DNA of 45,965 nt, taken from assembly GCF_900996235.1 (NCBI RefSeq), contig NZ_CAAJGM010000217.1, positions 1 through 45,965 on the forward strand, given 5' to 3'. Shown one piece after another: positions 8,384 to 16,672 of the stretch (position 1 is the stretch's first letter; each line of letters opens with the position of its first letter). Below the pieces are notes generated by a model that worked only from the letters and a program-made list of their open reading frames with translations, did not search any database and was not told the DNA's origin. This DNA comes from Paraburkholderia sp. BCC1885 (GTDB lineage Bacteria; Pseudomonadota; Gammaproteobacteria; Burkholderiales; Burkholderiaceae). The position numbers and the translations under genes were made by a program.

Positions 8384-9469
8384 ATGCGCACACGCTGGAG
8401 CGATGCGGGGGTGAAGAGCGATGCCTTGACGGCAACTGGCGGCGCGACTCGTCTGTGGATCCTGGCGGCTCTAATCGTGCCGGCGGCCGCTCGTGCCCAG
8501 CGCTCGGGAGAGCAGCCGGCACCGCTTAATTACTTCCTTCATGCCGCAGGTCCCGCTGCAGCGCCCACCATGCGGCTCGGCTGGACGCTGACCGCCGTAG
8601 CGGTCGCCGTATCCACGCTGGTGGGACTACTTCTGGTAGTGGCGATCCTGCGCGGAAGGCCGCCACGCGATCCCGGCACATTGCTACCCGAAGGCGGCGG
8701 GCTGGCCTGGATCTACGTCGGCACAGCTATTTCGTCGGTCGTGCTGCTCGCAATGCTCGTGTATGTCCTGATTACGCTCGAAAGCGTCGCATCGCCTGTG
8801 CAGCCGCCTTCGCTCACCGTCACAGTTACCGCCTATGACTGGTGGTGGAAGGTGGCCTACGACGATGCGGCCGATCCTGCACTCAATTTCGTCACCGCGA
8901 ACGAAATTCACATTCCGGTCGGTGAACCGGTAAAGGTAGCACTGCGAAGCGCCGACGTGGTCCACGCGTTCTGGGTGCCGCAACTGGCGGGCAAGACCCA
9001 GACCATCCCAGGCCAGACCAACGAGCAGTGGATCGAGGCGGATCACGCCGGTGTTTACCGTGGGCAGTGTTCGCAGTTTTGCGGTGCGCAACATGCACAC
9101 ATGGCATTCGAAGTGGTGGCGCAAAGCCCGGCAGACTTTGCCGCGTGGCGCGCGGCACAAGCTCAGGGACAGGGCGCACAGCCGGCCGGCAGCCCCGACG
9201 TTGCAACCGGCAAGCGGGTGTTCGGTGAGCGCTGCGCCGGATGCCACGCCATACGTGGCACCGATGCTCAAGGCACCCAGGCACCCGACCTCACGCATCT
9301 GGACTCGCGCCGCCTGATTGCGGCCGGCGCCTTGACCAATACGGCCGCCCATCAGCTCAACTGGATCGAGCATGCGCAACAAATCAAGCCCGATTCGTTA
9401 ATGCCGGATATCGCGCTCACCGTCGCCGATGCTGCTGCCTTGTCGGCCTATCTGTCCACATTGCATTGA
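8384..9469 (+). CDS. coxB: Cytochrome c oxidase subunit II with fused cytochrome c (caa3 type)
   Basis: 361-residue subunit II that receives electrons from cytochrome c through the CuA centre. A signal or first hydrophobic segment (ATRLWILAALIVPAAARA) is followed by two membrane helices, about residues 66-89 and 108-131. The aromatic patch YDWWWKVAY comes next, then CuA ligands His194, Cys229, Cys233, His237 and Met240 (GQCSQFCGAQHAHM). A C-terminal cytochrome c domain has CAGCH at 284-288 and probable axial Met340. The fusion marks a caa3-type oxidase that carries its own electron-entry haem. The ATG at 8384 is preferred because of GGAG upstream; an in-frame start at 8342 is possible. It heads the operon with subunits I and III. 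Confidence 0.93.
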   Translation: MRTRWSDAGVKSDALTATGGATRLWILAALIVPAAARAQRSGEQPAPLNYFLHAAGPAAAPTMRLGWTLTAVAVAVSTLVGLLLVVAILRGRPPRDPGTLLPEGGGLAWIYVGTAISSVVLLAMLVYVLITLESVASPVQPPSLTVTVTAYDWWWKVAYDDAADPALNFVTANEIHIPVGEPVKVALRSADVVHAFWVPQLAGKTQTIPGQTNEQWIEADHAGVYRGQCSQFCGAQHAHMAFEVVAQSPADFAAWRAAQAQGQGAQPAGSPDVATGKRVFGERCAGCHAIRGTDAQGTQAPDLTHLDSRRLIAAGALTNTAAHQLNWIEHAQQIKPDSLMPDIALTVADAAALSAYLSTLH

Positions 9470-9484
9470 GCGGAGCGCCAGCCG

Positions 9485-11551
9485 ATGGCCGACCCCACAA
9501 CCCGACCCGCGAGCCGACCCGTCAACGATGCCGCGGTCCCCCTGGTGCCTTTGCAGGCCGACATGCAGCCCCTTTCGCGGCCGCTGAGGGTGGGCCGCAT
9601 TGCGCCCGGCAGCGAGGAGGCCGAACGTTTGCGGCAAATCTGGGAAGCGCGGCCCGGCTGGCGCGGATGGTTTTCGACGGTCGATCACAAGACCATCGGT
9701 CTGCGTTATCTCGTGACGGCGTTTATGTTCCTGTTGGCGGGTGGCGTCGAGGCGCTGATCATGCGCGTGCAGCTTGCGCGACCTGACGCGACGCTACTCA
9801 CACCAGAGCAGTACAACCAGTTGTTCACGATGCACGGCGTGACAATGATCTTCCTCTACGCGCTGCCCATACTGTCAGGCTTTTCGAACTACCTGTGGCC
9901 ATTGATTCTCGGTGCACGCGATATGGCGTTTCCACGTCTGAACGCGCTGTCTTACTGGGTATTCGCATTCGCCGGGGTGTTCCTCTACTCGAGCTTTCCG
10001 CTTGGCGAGGCGCCGGATGCCGGCTGGTTCAACTACGCGCCTCTCTCGGGGCTCGAATACAACACCGGGCCCAATATCGACGTCTACGCACTCGGTATGG
10101 TGCTGCTCGGTATCTCGACAACGGCCGGTTCGGTCAATTTCATCGTCACCCTGTTGCGCATGCGGGCGCCGGGGATGTCGCTTGCGCGGATCCCCGTACT
10201 TGCGTGGGGCACGCTGACCGCCTCGGGCGGCAATCTGCTGGCCGTGCCTTCCGTGAGCCTCGCGTTTTTCCTGTTGTGGCTCGACCGTCGCGTCGGTACG
10301 CACTTTTTCGATGTCCTTAACGGCGGTCGGCCGCTTCTTTGGCAGCACCTGTTCTGGATTTTCGCGCACCCATGGGTATATGCGGTTGTCCTGCCTGCCA
10401 TGGGTATCGTCTCCGACGCACTGCCGGTGTTTTGCCGCCGTCCGCTGGTGGGCTACGGACCGGTGGCGATTTCGACGGTGGCGACCATGGCGATCGGTTT
10501 CGGTGTCTGGATTCACCATATGTTTGCCACCGGCATCGCCGCGCCGGTGCTTTCAGTGTTCGGCGTTGCGAGTTTCGTGATTGCAGTGCCGAGTGCGGTG
10601 GCTACCTTCGCATGGATTGCCACCATCTGGACGGGGCGGCCGGTATTTCGCGTGCCCTTCCTGTTCTTCGCAGGCTTTGTGTTCCTGTTCGTGGTGGGTG
10701 GGGTGTCGGGTGTAATGACGGCAGCCGTGCCGTTCGACTGGCAACTCACCGATACCTACTTCGTCGTCGCCCATTTACATTATGTTTTGCTTGGCATCAA
10801 CGTATTCCCGGTAATCGGCGGTATCTACTTCTGGTTTCCGAAATTCACTGGCCGGATGATGAGCGAGCGACTTGGACGGGCTGGCTTCTGGGTGATGTTT
10901 ATCGGCTTTAACGTGACTTTTTTCCCGATGCATATCGCCGGTCTGCTCGGCATGCCGCGCCGTATGTACACCTATCCGGCGGATATGGGTTGGAACACCG
11001 TCAATCTCATCACATCGATCGGTTCGTTTGTGTTCGCGCTGGGCGTATTGGTCTTCCTCGTCGACCTGTTTTATAGCCTCAAACGCGGGCCGCTGGCGGG
11101 CGACAATCCGTGGGATGCACCGACGCTCGAATGGGCCGTCGCCTCGCCTCCGCCGCCATACAACTTCGCGGTAATACCGCAGATCAACAGCCGCCATCCG
11201 TTGTGGGAAGAGCGGCTTGAAGCAGCACATGAGCGCGGCGGTGCAGCGCGCCGCGAGCACGACCGTTCGAGGCTCGACGAGGGATTTCTACTGGGTGATG
11301 GCCGGGAGGCACTCGGCACGACAGCACTTGAGGCTAGCCCGGATGTGATCCTGAAGATGCCTGAGGATTCCTATACACCCTTCTGGCTCAGCCTCTTCGC
11401 GACGCTCGTATTCGTAGGGCTGCTACTGCACGCGGTGTGGTTCACGGCGGCGATGCTCGCGGGTTGCGCAGTATCGATCGTTGTCTGGCTTTGGCCAGAG
11501 CGAAGTCTGATCCAACGCGAACCACAGACCGTCAGCGACAGTGGAGATTGA
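9485..11551 (+). CDS. coxA: Cytochrome c oxidase subunit I (caa3 type) with C-terminal extension
   Basis: 688-residue haem-copper oxidase catalytic subunit. Haem a ligand His117 (MHGVTMIF), CuB ligands His295 and His344-345 (GVWIHHMF), and haem a3/a ligands His430 and His432 (VVAHLHYV) are all present, as is the cross-linked Tyr299. The D-channel entrance Asp146 in GARDMAFPRLN is kept. The usual GHPEVY motif reads AHPWVY: the conserved D-channel Glu is Trp297, and the segment also lacks the YSHPxVY form of A2 oxidases. After the standard twelve helices, a hydrophilic linker (about 540-628) and two more helices (about 631-671) follow. This matches the Bacillus-type arrangement in which the first two helices of subunit III are fused to subunit I. 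Confidence 0.94.
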   Translation: MADPTTRPASRPVNDAAVPLVPLQADMQPLSRPLRVGRIAPGSEEAERLRQIWEARPGWRGWFSTVDHKTIGLRYLVTAFMFLLAGGVEALIMRVQLARPDATLLTPEQYNQLFTMHGVTMIFLYALPILSGFSNYLWPLILGARDMAFPRLNALSYWVFAFAGVFLYSSFPLGEAPDAGWFNYAPLSGLEYNTGPNIDVYALGMVLLGISTTAGSVNFIVTLLRMRAPGMSLARIPVLAWGTLTASGGNLLAVPSVSLAFFLLWLDRRVGTHFFDVLNGGRPLLWQHLFWIFAHPWVYAVVLPAMGIVSDALPVFCRRPLVGYGPVAISTVATMAIGFGVWIHHMFATGIAAPVLSVFGVASFVIAVPSAVATFAWIATIWTGRPVFRVPFLFFAGFVFLFVVGGVSGVMTAAVPFDWQLTDTYFVVAHLHYVLLGINVFPVIGGIYFWFPKFTGRMMSERLGRAGFWVMFIGFNVTFFPMHIAGLLGMPRRMYTYPADMGWNTVNLITSIGSFVFALGVLVFLVDLFYSLKRGPLAGDNPWDAPTLEWAVASPPPPYNFAVIPQINSRHPLWEERLEAAHERGGAARREHDRSRLDEGFLLGDGREALGTTALEASPDVILKMPEDSYTPFWLSLFATLVFVGLLLHAVWFTAAMLAGCAVSIVVWLWPERSLIQREPQTVSDSGD

Positions 11552-11552
11552 T

Positions 11553-12167
11553 ATGAGCGACGCTATACAGCACCACGAGACCGTGCTGCCGGTTGGTAGC
11601 GCTGGAGAGCGCTCGGGGGGATGGTGGGGGTGTCTGGCGTTGATTGCCACAGAGGGGTCGCTGTTCGCCTATCTGATCTTTTCATATCTTTACCTCGCGA
11701 CCCAGCAGGGGCAGAACTGGCCCCCAGAGGGGTTGCCGAAGCTCGGGCTCGGCATCCTCAACACGGCGATTCTGCTTGTCAGCAGCGGTTTCGTCTGGTT
11801 CTGCGAACGCTGTGTGAGACGCCGGCGGTTGCGTTGGGGCGTGGCTTCGATGTCGGTAGCGGTGGTGCTGGGCATCGTCTTTATCGGCATTCAGTTGCGC
11901 GAGTGGCAAAACCATCCGTACGGGCTGACCGCACAACTCTACAGCTCACTTTATTTCACGATTACGGGCTTTCACATGGCGCACGTGGCGGTGGGCGTCG
12001 TGGTACTCGCGTTCCTGCTGATATGGACTGCGCTCGGCTATTTTGATGAGAGGCGTTGCGTCGCCCTGACCATTGGCGGTCTGTACTGGCATTTTGTCGA
12101 TGCGGTGTGGTTGTTCATCTTCACGACGCTATATCTCACGCCGTATTTTCTGCGGACGGGATCATGA
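11553..12167 (+). CDS. coxC: Cytochrome c oxidase subunit III, five-helix form
   Basis: 204-residue integral membrane subunit III. It has five predicted helices and the family motifs ATEGSLFAYLIFSY, TITGFHMAHVAVG and YWHFVDAVWLFIF. It is short because the first two of the usual seven helices are at the end of subunit I just upstream. The ATG at 11553 starts one base after the subunit I stop, with GTGGAG as ribosome site. Its stop overlaps the ATG of the next cytochrome c gene (ATGA, 12164-12167), indicating translational coupling. It stabilises the oxidase and is thought to help proton uptake in this family. Confidence 0.92.
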   Translation: MSDAIQHHETVLPVGSAGERSGGWWGCLALIATEGSLFAYLIFSYLYLATQQGQNWPPEGLPKLGLGILNTAILLVSSGFVWFCERCVRRRRLRWGVASMSVAVVLGIVFIGIQLREWQNHPYGLTAQLYSSLYFTITGFHMAHVAVGVVVLAFLLIWTALGYFDERRCVALTIGGLYWHFVDAVWLFIFTTLYLTPYFLRTGS

Positions 12168-13558
12168 GCAGGGGTGGATGGCGAACCGCCTCGCGCGTTT
12201 TTGGCACGCAGCGTCCACGCTGGATCGCTGCCGCCTCGGCGTTGCTCGTCGGTCTGGTCATGACAATGCACATGTCGGGTCGCGCAGGGTCGGCACACGC
12301 AGACGCAGACCCGGAAAGTGACTCGAACCCCGTGCTAATCGCGCGCGGTGCCTATCTCGCGAAGGCGGCCGACTGCGCCGGCTGCCACACGGCCGCACCT
12401 GTTCCAACGCAGCCCGGCGCCGTACCGAAACTCACGGTGCCGTTTGCGGGTGGTCTGGGTATGAGTTCGCCGTTCGGGACGATCTATTCGTCGAACATTA
12501 CGCCAGACCCGGTCAACGGCATCGGCCGCTACAGCTATGACGACTTCGCCCAGGCATTGCGCAAAGGCGTCGCCCCTGGCGGCAAGCGTCTTTATCCAGC
12601 GATGCCGTTTCCTTCGTTCGCGAAGATCGACGATGACGACCTGCATGCGCTCTACGCGTATTTCATGCATGGCGTAAAGCCGGTCGCGGCGCCGGCTCCG
12701 CCAACCCATCTGCCGTTTCCGTTCAGCCAACGTTGGGCGCTGACGTTCTGGGACTGGGCGTTCGTGCCGGACAGGCGTTACGAACTGGCCCCGACGCATG
12801 ACGCACAGTGGAACCGGGGCGCGTATCTGGTGCAGTCGCTCGGTCATTGCGGCGCTTGCCACACACCACGCGGCCCCGCCTACGAGGAGCGCGGCTATGA
12901 CGGCGACGCGCATCTTTATCTGACCGGCGGCACTAACGACCACTGGTTTGCGCCCAATCTGACCGGCGACCCCGGTTCAGGTCTCGGAAGAATGAGCGCG
13001 CAGGATATTGCTGCGTTTCTCAGGCACGGGCATGGCGCTGGACTCGTGACCTTCGGCAGCATGGTTCAGGTGATCGAGGACAGTACGCAGTACCTGAGCG
13101 ACGATGACCTTGCAGCGGTTACGGCATATCTGAAGAGCTTGCCTGCCCGCGAACCGGCCGGACATTACGACGGGCAGTCGCGCGCCGCATCACAAACTGC
13201 ACAGGCCCTCAAGGCTGGCGACGTGGAACGGCCGGGTGCGGGAATTTTCGAAAGCTACTGCGCACGTTGTCATCAGCAGGACGGCAATGGCGTCGCGCAG
13301 AAATATCCCCGGCTCGCTGGCAATCCGGCGGTACTCGCGGCGCAGACCACGTCGTTGGTGCGACTGCTGGTTGAAGGCGGGGCGAGTCCGAACACCGAGG
13401 ACGGGCCGCCGCCGCGCAAAATGCCCGCCTTCGCCGGCAAACTCACCGACGCTGAAATGGCTGCGGTGCTGACGTTCATTCGCAGTACATGGGGTAATGC
13501 TGCACCACCCGTCACGACGCGGGAAGTTGGCGCCATCAGGAGCGCAATTCATAAATAG
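12164..13558 (+). CDS. Tri-haem cytochrome c, alcohol/gluconate-dehydrogenase cytochrome subunit type
   Basis: 464-residue c-type cytochrome with three haem motifs: CAGCH (71-75), CGACH (229-233) and CARCH (366-370). An N-terminal hydrophobic segment (WIAAASALLVGLVMTMHM) exports or anchors it. Conserved landmarks such as SSNITPDPVNGIGRYS, RLYPAMPFPSF and WNRGAYLVQ..HCGACHTPRG match the cytochrome subunit of membrane alcohol and gluconate dehydrogenases. It overlaps the end of subunit III by four bases, so it belongs to the oxidase operon. It probably feeds electrons from a periplasmic dehydrogenase to the caa3 oxidase (inference). No dehydrogenase gene directly accompanies it. A paralogue with the same domain order lies at 26345-27646. 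Confidence 0.92.
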   Translation: MSRGGWRTASRVFGTQRPRWIAAASALLVGLVMTMHMSGRAGSAHADADPESDSNPVLIARGAYLAKAADCAGCHTAAPVPTQPGAVPKLTVPFAGGLGMSSPFGTIYSSNITPDPVNGIGRYSYDDFAQALRKGVAPGGKRLYPAMPFPSFAKIDDDDLHALYAYFMHGVKPVAAPAPPTHLPFPFSQRWALTFWDWAFVPDRRYELAPTHDAQWNRGAYLVQSLGHCGACHTPRGPAYEERGYDGDAHLYLTGGTNDHWFAPNLTGDPGSGLGRMSAQDIAAFLRHGHGAGLVTFGSMVQVIEDSTQYLSDDDLAAVTAYLKSLPAREPAGHYDGQSRAASQTAQALKAGDVERPGAGIFESYCARCHQQDGNGVAQKYPRLAGNPAVLAAQTTSLVRLLVEGGASPNTEDGPPPRKMPAFAGKLTDAEMAAVLTFIRSTWGNAAPPVTTREVGAIRSAIHK

Positions 13559-13695
13559 AATTCAAGAAGGCCGCCTGCCATAAGGCCCTCAGGTTCCGCG
13601 GTGTTGGACAAGGCGGTCGCCGTCATTTGTCGCGATGCCCGGGAATCACCGCATCCAGTACCTGCTTCGCTGTCTCGATGATCACGTTGCCCTCG

Positions 13696-14064
13696 CTAAA
13701 GCGAACGGTCGCGCTCGGCAAGAGCGTTCACCATCTCTGCCATGTTCTCGGTTCCCCAAGTGCATAGCGGGACGATCTTATCGGCCAGACTACGACCGAG
13801 CGGAGTTAACGCGTAGTCCACGCGTGGCGGCACCTCCTTATAGTCGGTCCGCGCCAGCACACGATCGGCCTCCAGTTCCTTCAATTGCTGGATCAGCACT
13901 TTGGCGCTGACACCGTGGACATTGCGTTTGAGTTCGCCGTAGCGCTTCGGGCCGTCGAGCAGGAAGTAAAGGATCAACGGCTTCCACTTGCCCGCGATGA
14001 TGCTGAGGGTGGCGGCGAGCCCGTAGGAGTACCGGCCACCGCATTTTTCAGAGCAGTCGTTCAT
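13696..14064 (-). CDS. HxlR-family transcriptional regulator
   Basis: 122-residue winged-helix regulator of the HxlR/MarR-like group. The core LSIIAGKWKPLILYFLLDG, then KRYGELKRNVHGVSAKVL and QQLKELEADRVLARTDY, followed by PPRVDYALTPLGRSL, is fully typical. A CSEKCGG stretch near the N-terminus could be redox- or metal-responsive, but this is only a possibility. It is transcribed divergently from the SDR at 14171 across a roughly 106-base intergenic region with a repeated octamer, the usual layout for a local repressor and its target. Confidence 0.92.
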   Translation of the reverse strand: MNDCSEKCGGRYSYGLAATLSIIAGKWKPLILYFLLDGPKRYGELKRNVHGVSAKVLIQQLKELEADRVLARTDYKEVPPRVDYALTPLGRSLADKIVPLCTWGTENMAEMVNALAERDRSL

Positions 14065-14170
14065 TTGACAGTTACCAAAAGGTGCATACTTGTACTGAGG
14101 TTATCAGAACTGCATACTGGTCTCAAGTAAGCAGTTCGCTGCTTCCCAACCACGCCAAGGAAGGATGCAC
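14065..14170 (+). promoter_or_regulatory. Divergent promoter/operator region with repeated octamer TGCATACT
   Basis: This interval separates the HxlR regulator from the SDR. The octamer TGCATACT occurs at 14083-14090 and again at 14111-14118, 28 bases apart start to start. A TTGACA hexamer lies at 14065-14070 with TACTTG 16 bases later, a plausible promoter for the SDR. AAGGAAGG at 14157-14164 is the SDR ribosome site. The two octamers are candidate HxlR operator elements; this is inferred from position and repetition only. Confidence 0.5.
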
Positions 14171-14908
14171 ATGATGACCAGACTGAATGGAAAGACCGCT
14201 GTGATCACCGGTGGGGCTACCGGCATCGGCCGGGCCGCAGCAAAACGCTTCATCGAGGAAGGTGCCTTCGTTTTCATCTTCGGCCGCCGGCAGGAGGCGC
14301 TCGACGCCGCTGTCGCCGAACTCGGGCCCAATGTCCGCGCGGTGAAAGGCTCGGTCTCCGACGAGGCCGACCTCGACCGACTCTACGCGGCGGTGCAAGC
14401 CGAGCGCGGAACACTCGACATCGTGTTTGCCAATGCCGGGGCGGGAAGCATGCTTCCGCTTGGCAAGATCACCGCCGAGCACATCGACGAAACCTTCGAC
14501 ACCAATGTGAAGGGCACGATCTTCACAATCCAGAGGGCGCTGCCGCTGATGAGCGAGGGCGGTTCGATCATCCTGACCGGATCGAGCGCGGGCACCACGG
14601 GTGCGCCAGGAATGAGCGCGTACAGCGCGAGCAAGGCGGCCGTGCGCAACCTCGCGCGAACCTGGGCGCAAGATCTCAAGGGCACTGGCATCCGGGTAAA
14701 TGTGCTGTCGCCAGGCGCGACGGCCACGGAACTCGCGAAGGAGGCGCTGGGCGAGGAAGGTCAGAAGGCCTATGCCTCGATGACGCCACTCCAGCGCATG
14801 GCCGATCCGGCGGAGATCGGAGCGGTGGCGGCCTTTCTTGCGTCGCAGGACAGCAGCTTCATGACCGCTAGCGAGGTCGCCGTCGACGGTGGTCTGGCGC
14901 AACTCTGA
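14171..14908 (+). CDS. SDR-family NAD(P)-dependent oxidoreductase
   Basis: 245-residue classical short-chain dehydrogenase. The cofactor motif TGGATGIG and the acidic/basic selector region FGRRQEAL, which suggests NADP preference, come first. NAG(A) is near residue 87, the catalytic Ser is in TGSSAG, and the catalytic YSASK is intact. The C-terminal DPAEIGAVAAFLASQDSSF closes with VDGG. Three ATGs are available at 14165, 14171 and 14174. AAGGAAGG ends at 14164, so 14165 is too close and 14171 or 14174 fits better. It is divergent from the HxlR gene and probably its target. Substrate unknown; quinone or aldehyde reduction is common for HxlR-linked SDRs. Confidence 0.9.
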   Translation: MMTRLNGKTAVITGGATGIGRAAAKRFIEEGAFVFIFGRRQEALDAAVAELGPNVRAVKGSVSDEADLDRLYAAVQAERGTLDIVFANAGAGSMLPLGKITAEHIDETFDTNVKGTIFTIQRALPLMSEGGSIILTGSSAGTTGAPGMSAYSASKAAVRNLARTWAQDLKGTGIRVNVLSPGATATELAKEALGEEGQKAYASMTPLQRMADPAEIGAVAAFLASQDSSFMTASEVAVDGGLAQL

Positions 14909-15010
14909 CACCAGGCATATACGGATAGCAACTCAGTGCGCCGTGAGCTATCCATCGCAGTCAAGGCGACATGCATCGATGTAGTCCACTGCGAGCGTCG
15001 AGTTCCTCCC

Positions 15011-15340
15011 TGGATGCTCTCTGGGCCTCCGCCCGACGCATTGTCGCCAATATTGAGTGCCGCTTCCCGGATCACCCATTTGCTTCTCTGCGCCGCGCTG
15101 GTTATCGTGCCGGTGTTGGGATGGGTCAACGCATCTTCACGTGGCTGGACCGTAAATTTTTTGGGCGTCGTGCCATTCCCCGGCTTGACCTCGACAGGTT
15201 CCGCATTCGGACGCGCGATGGGGGACGTCCATCGAGTCCCGGCGTGGGTGCTGTTTGCACTGATCGCGGTACATGTTGCTGCGGCGTTGTTTCATCGCTT
15301 AGTGCTTCGCGATCAGGTCATGCATTGGGTCTTGCCGTAA
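15011..15340 (+). pseudogene. Cytochrome b561, 5'-truncated
   Basis: The frame encodes the last two membrane helices of a bacterial cytochrome b561: RITHLLLCAALVIVPVLGW, then NASSRGWTVNFLG, GDVHRVPAWVLFALIAVHVA and a terminal HRLVLRD. His48 and the VH histidines are typical haem ligands. The first half (two helices, usual N-terminal WD/H region) is missing; the residues before about 15011 in this frame show no b561 similarity. The full protein would be about 180 residues. A short functional protein from a start near 14936 cannot be excluded, but haem b binding needs the missing helices. Confidence 0.7.
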
Positions 15341-15490
15341 TGTCAGCGTTGTTGCGGCACAGGCGGGACACAGATGTTAAGACCTTTGTGATTCTTGCTG
15401 GCCAGTTCATGCGGGCCGGAGTGCTGTCTTTGTCAGGCTCACATTCAAGAATGTCTGACGCAACCACGCTGTGAGTCAACACCGGTTGCA

Positions 15491-15508
15491 GCGGACACCT
15501 TTGTCCGC
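15491..15508. other. Perfect 7-bp stem-loop
   Basis: GCGGACA at 15491-15497, a CCTT loop, and TGTCCGC at 15502-15508. It sits in the roughly 265-base gap between the b561 remnant (+) and the cytochrome c gene (-), which otherwise shows no gene. There is no T-run on either side, so it is not a standard intrinsic terminator. It could still act as a bidirectional transcript stabiliser between the convergent genes. Confidence 0.4.
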
Positions 15509-15605
15509 AAGGGGCAGCGGGGCTAGCGGTGCCACGAGCCACGTCGGATACAAAGAAGGGGCGGGGCTCGCGCTGAAAGGATGCCGCCCATTTAACAGGA
15601 ATCGC

Positions 15606-16163
15606 TTACGGCTGGGTGTCCGGCTTATCAGCGCTTAGCTTGTCGAAGTCTTGAGGAGAAATGCCGCGTCCTTTGTAGAGGAACGCTGTCAAGTCCCAGA
15701 TGGTCTGGTCGTCTTGCGTTTTGCCGAACGCGGGCATCGCGGTCATTTTCACGCCGTTTTTGATCACCCAAAACATCATCTGAGGGTTGTTGCGGCGCCT
15801 TGCACTTAGCAATTCCGGCGCAATCGGAAAAATGCCCTGGCCAATTGGGCTCAGCGTTTGCCCCGGTGCGCCGTGACACGCCGCACAGGTGCCCCGATAG
15901 AGACGGGCGCCGGCTTCGACATTGGCGACGGTCATCAGGTCGGTCGGCACCTTGATACCGGCCGCATGGCGGTGCAGCGACTGCATGTAGGTCTTATGCA
16001 GCGCCCAGGCGACAATTGGGTTGTGCCCCGATGCAGCCGATACATCGTACAGGCCCGAATACATCACTCCGAATCCGGCCGCCGCGATCGCCACAACGGC
16101 CGAGACAAATGCGCTGAGCGTGGGATGGCGGAGAAGAAAAGAGGAGCCTTTAGCGATGCTCAT
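15606..16163 (-). CDS. Membrane-anchored mono-haem cytochrome c
   Basis: 185-residue class I cytochrome c. An N-terminal helix (LSAFVSAVVAIAAAGFGVMY) anchors it. The haem motif CAACHG is in the stretch RLYRGTCAACHGAPGQ, and MTAMPAFG with QTIWDLTAFL gives the axial Met and C-terminal helix. It resembles the small cytochromes c linked to aldehyde oxidoreductases or b561 electron transfer. The ATG at 16163 has AGGTGA six bases upstream. It converges with the truncated b561 gene, suggesting that both belonged to one electron-transfer module. Role: periplasmic electron carrier, partner unknown. Confidence 0.9.
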   Translation of the reverse strand: MSIAKGSSFLLRHPTLSAFVSAVVAIAAAGFGVMYSGLYDVSAASGHNPIVAWALHKTYMQSLHRHAAGIKVPTDLMTVANVEAGARLYRGTCAACHGAPGQTLSPIGQGIFPIAPELLSARRRNNPQMMFWVIKNGVKMTAMPAFGKTQDDQTIWDLTAFLYKGRGISPQDFDKLSADKPDTQP

Positions 16164-16672
16164 GTTTGATCACCTGTTGGAAGCGGTATAACTGTCGGCT
16201 AGTTTCGAACAACGGATATGCCTTAAAAAGGCGGCGGTTTCCTGCCCCGCAGTTCGCTTCACGTCAAGGTGAATACGCACGCTCTGCCCAGCGCTGCGAC
16301 AGACATGGCGGTGGGCCCGGACGACTGGACTTGAAGGCGCCCTGTTGGCGTTGATACCGTGCGGACATTATTGGATCGGGTAAATGACAGCACTCTTGCC
16401 CGCTGATTACAGATTTGTCATTTACTGGTAACCAGCAGACTTTGGCAGCGTTTGTGATGGGACGACGCATGCTGGCCGTTTGGATCCAGAAGCATGATTT
16501 CGGCCGTACTAGCCGCGTGTAGAAACGGGCATTCAGTCGGGACTGTGCCGCGCAAACGTGACGCCCGACTGTCTCTTGCCAGCGGGCAAGCTGTCGGGAA
16601 GAGGATCGCACGAACAGTTCCCGACGATGCCGCCCCGCAGTCGAGGGTATCAATGGGCCCAGTCAGACCCGG
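16164..16672. other. Gene-free region with a 10-bp inverted repeat
   Basis: About 500 bases with no recognisable gene lie upstream of the cytochrome c gene and downstream of the flavin reductase. The one distinct signal is a perfect inverted repeat, GTAAATGACA at 16380-16389 and TGTCATTTAC at 16416-16425, separated by 26 bases. It may be an operator or the residue of a mobile element. The promoter of the cytochrome c gene should be in the part nearest 16164. Confidence 0.45.

Noticed and set aside
15491..15508. Stem-loop as an intrinsic terminator
   Set aside because: No T-run on either strand after the stem, so it is listed only as a hairpin.
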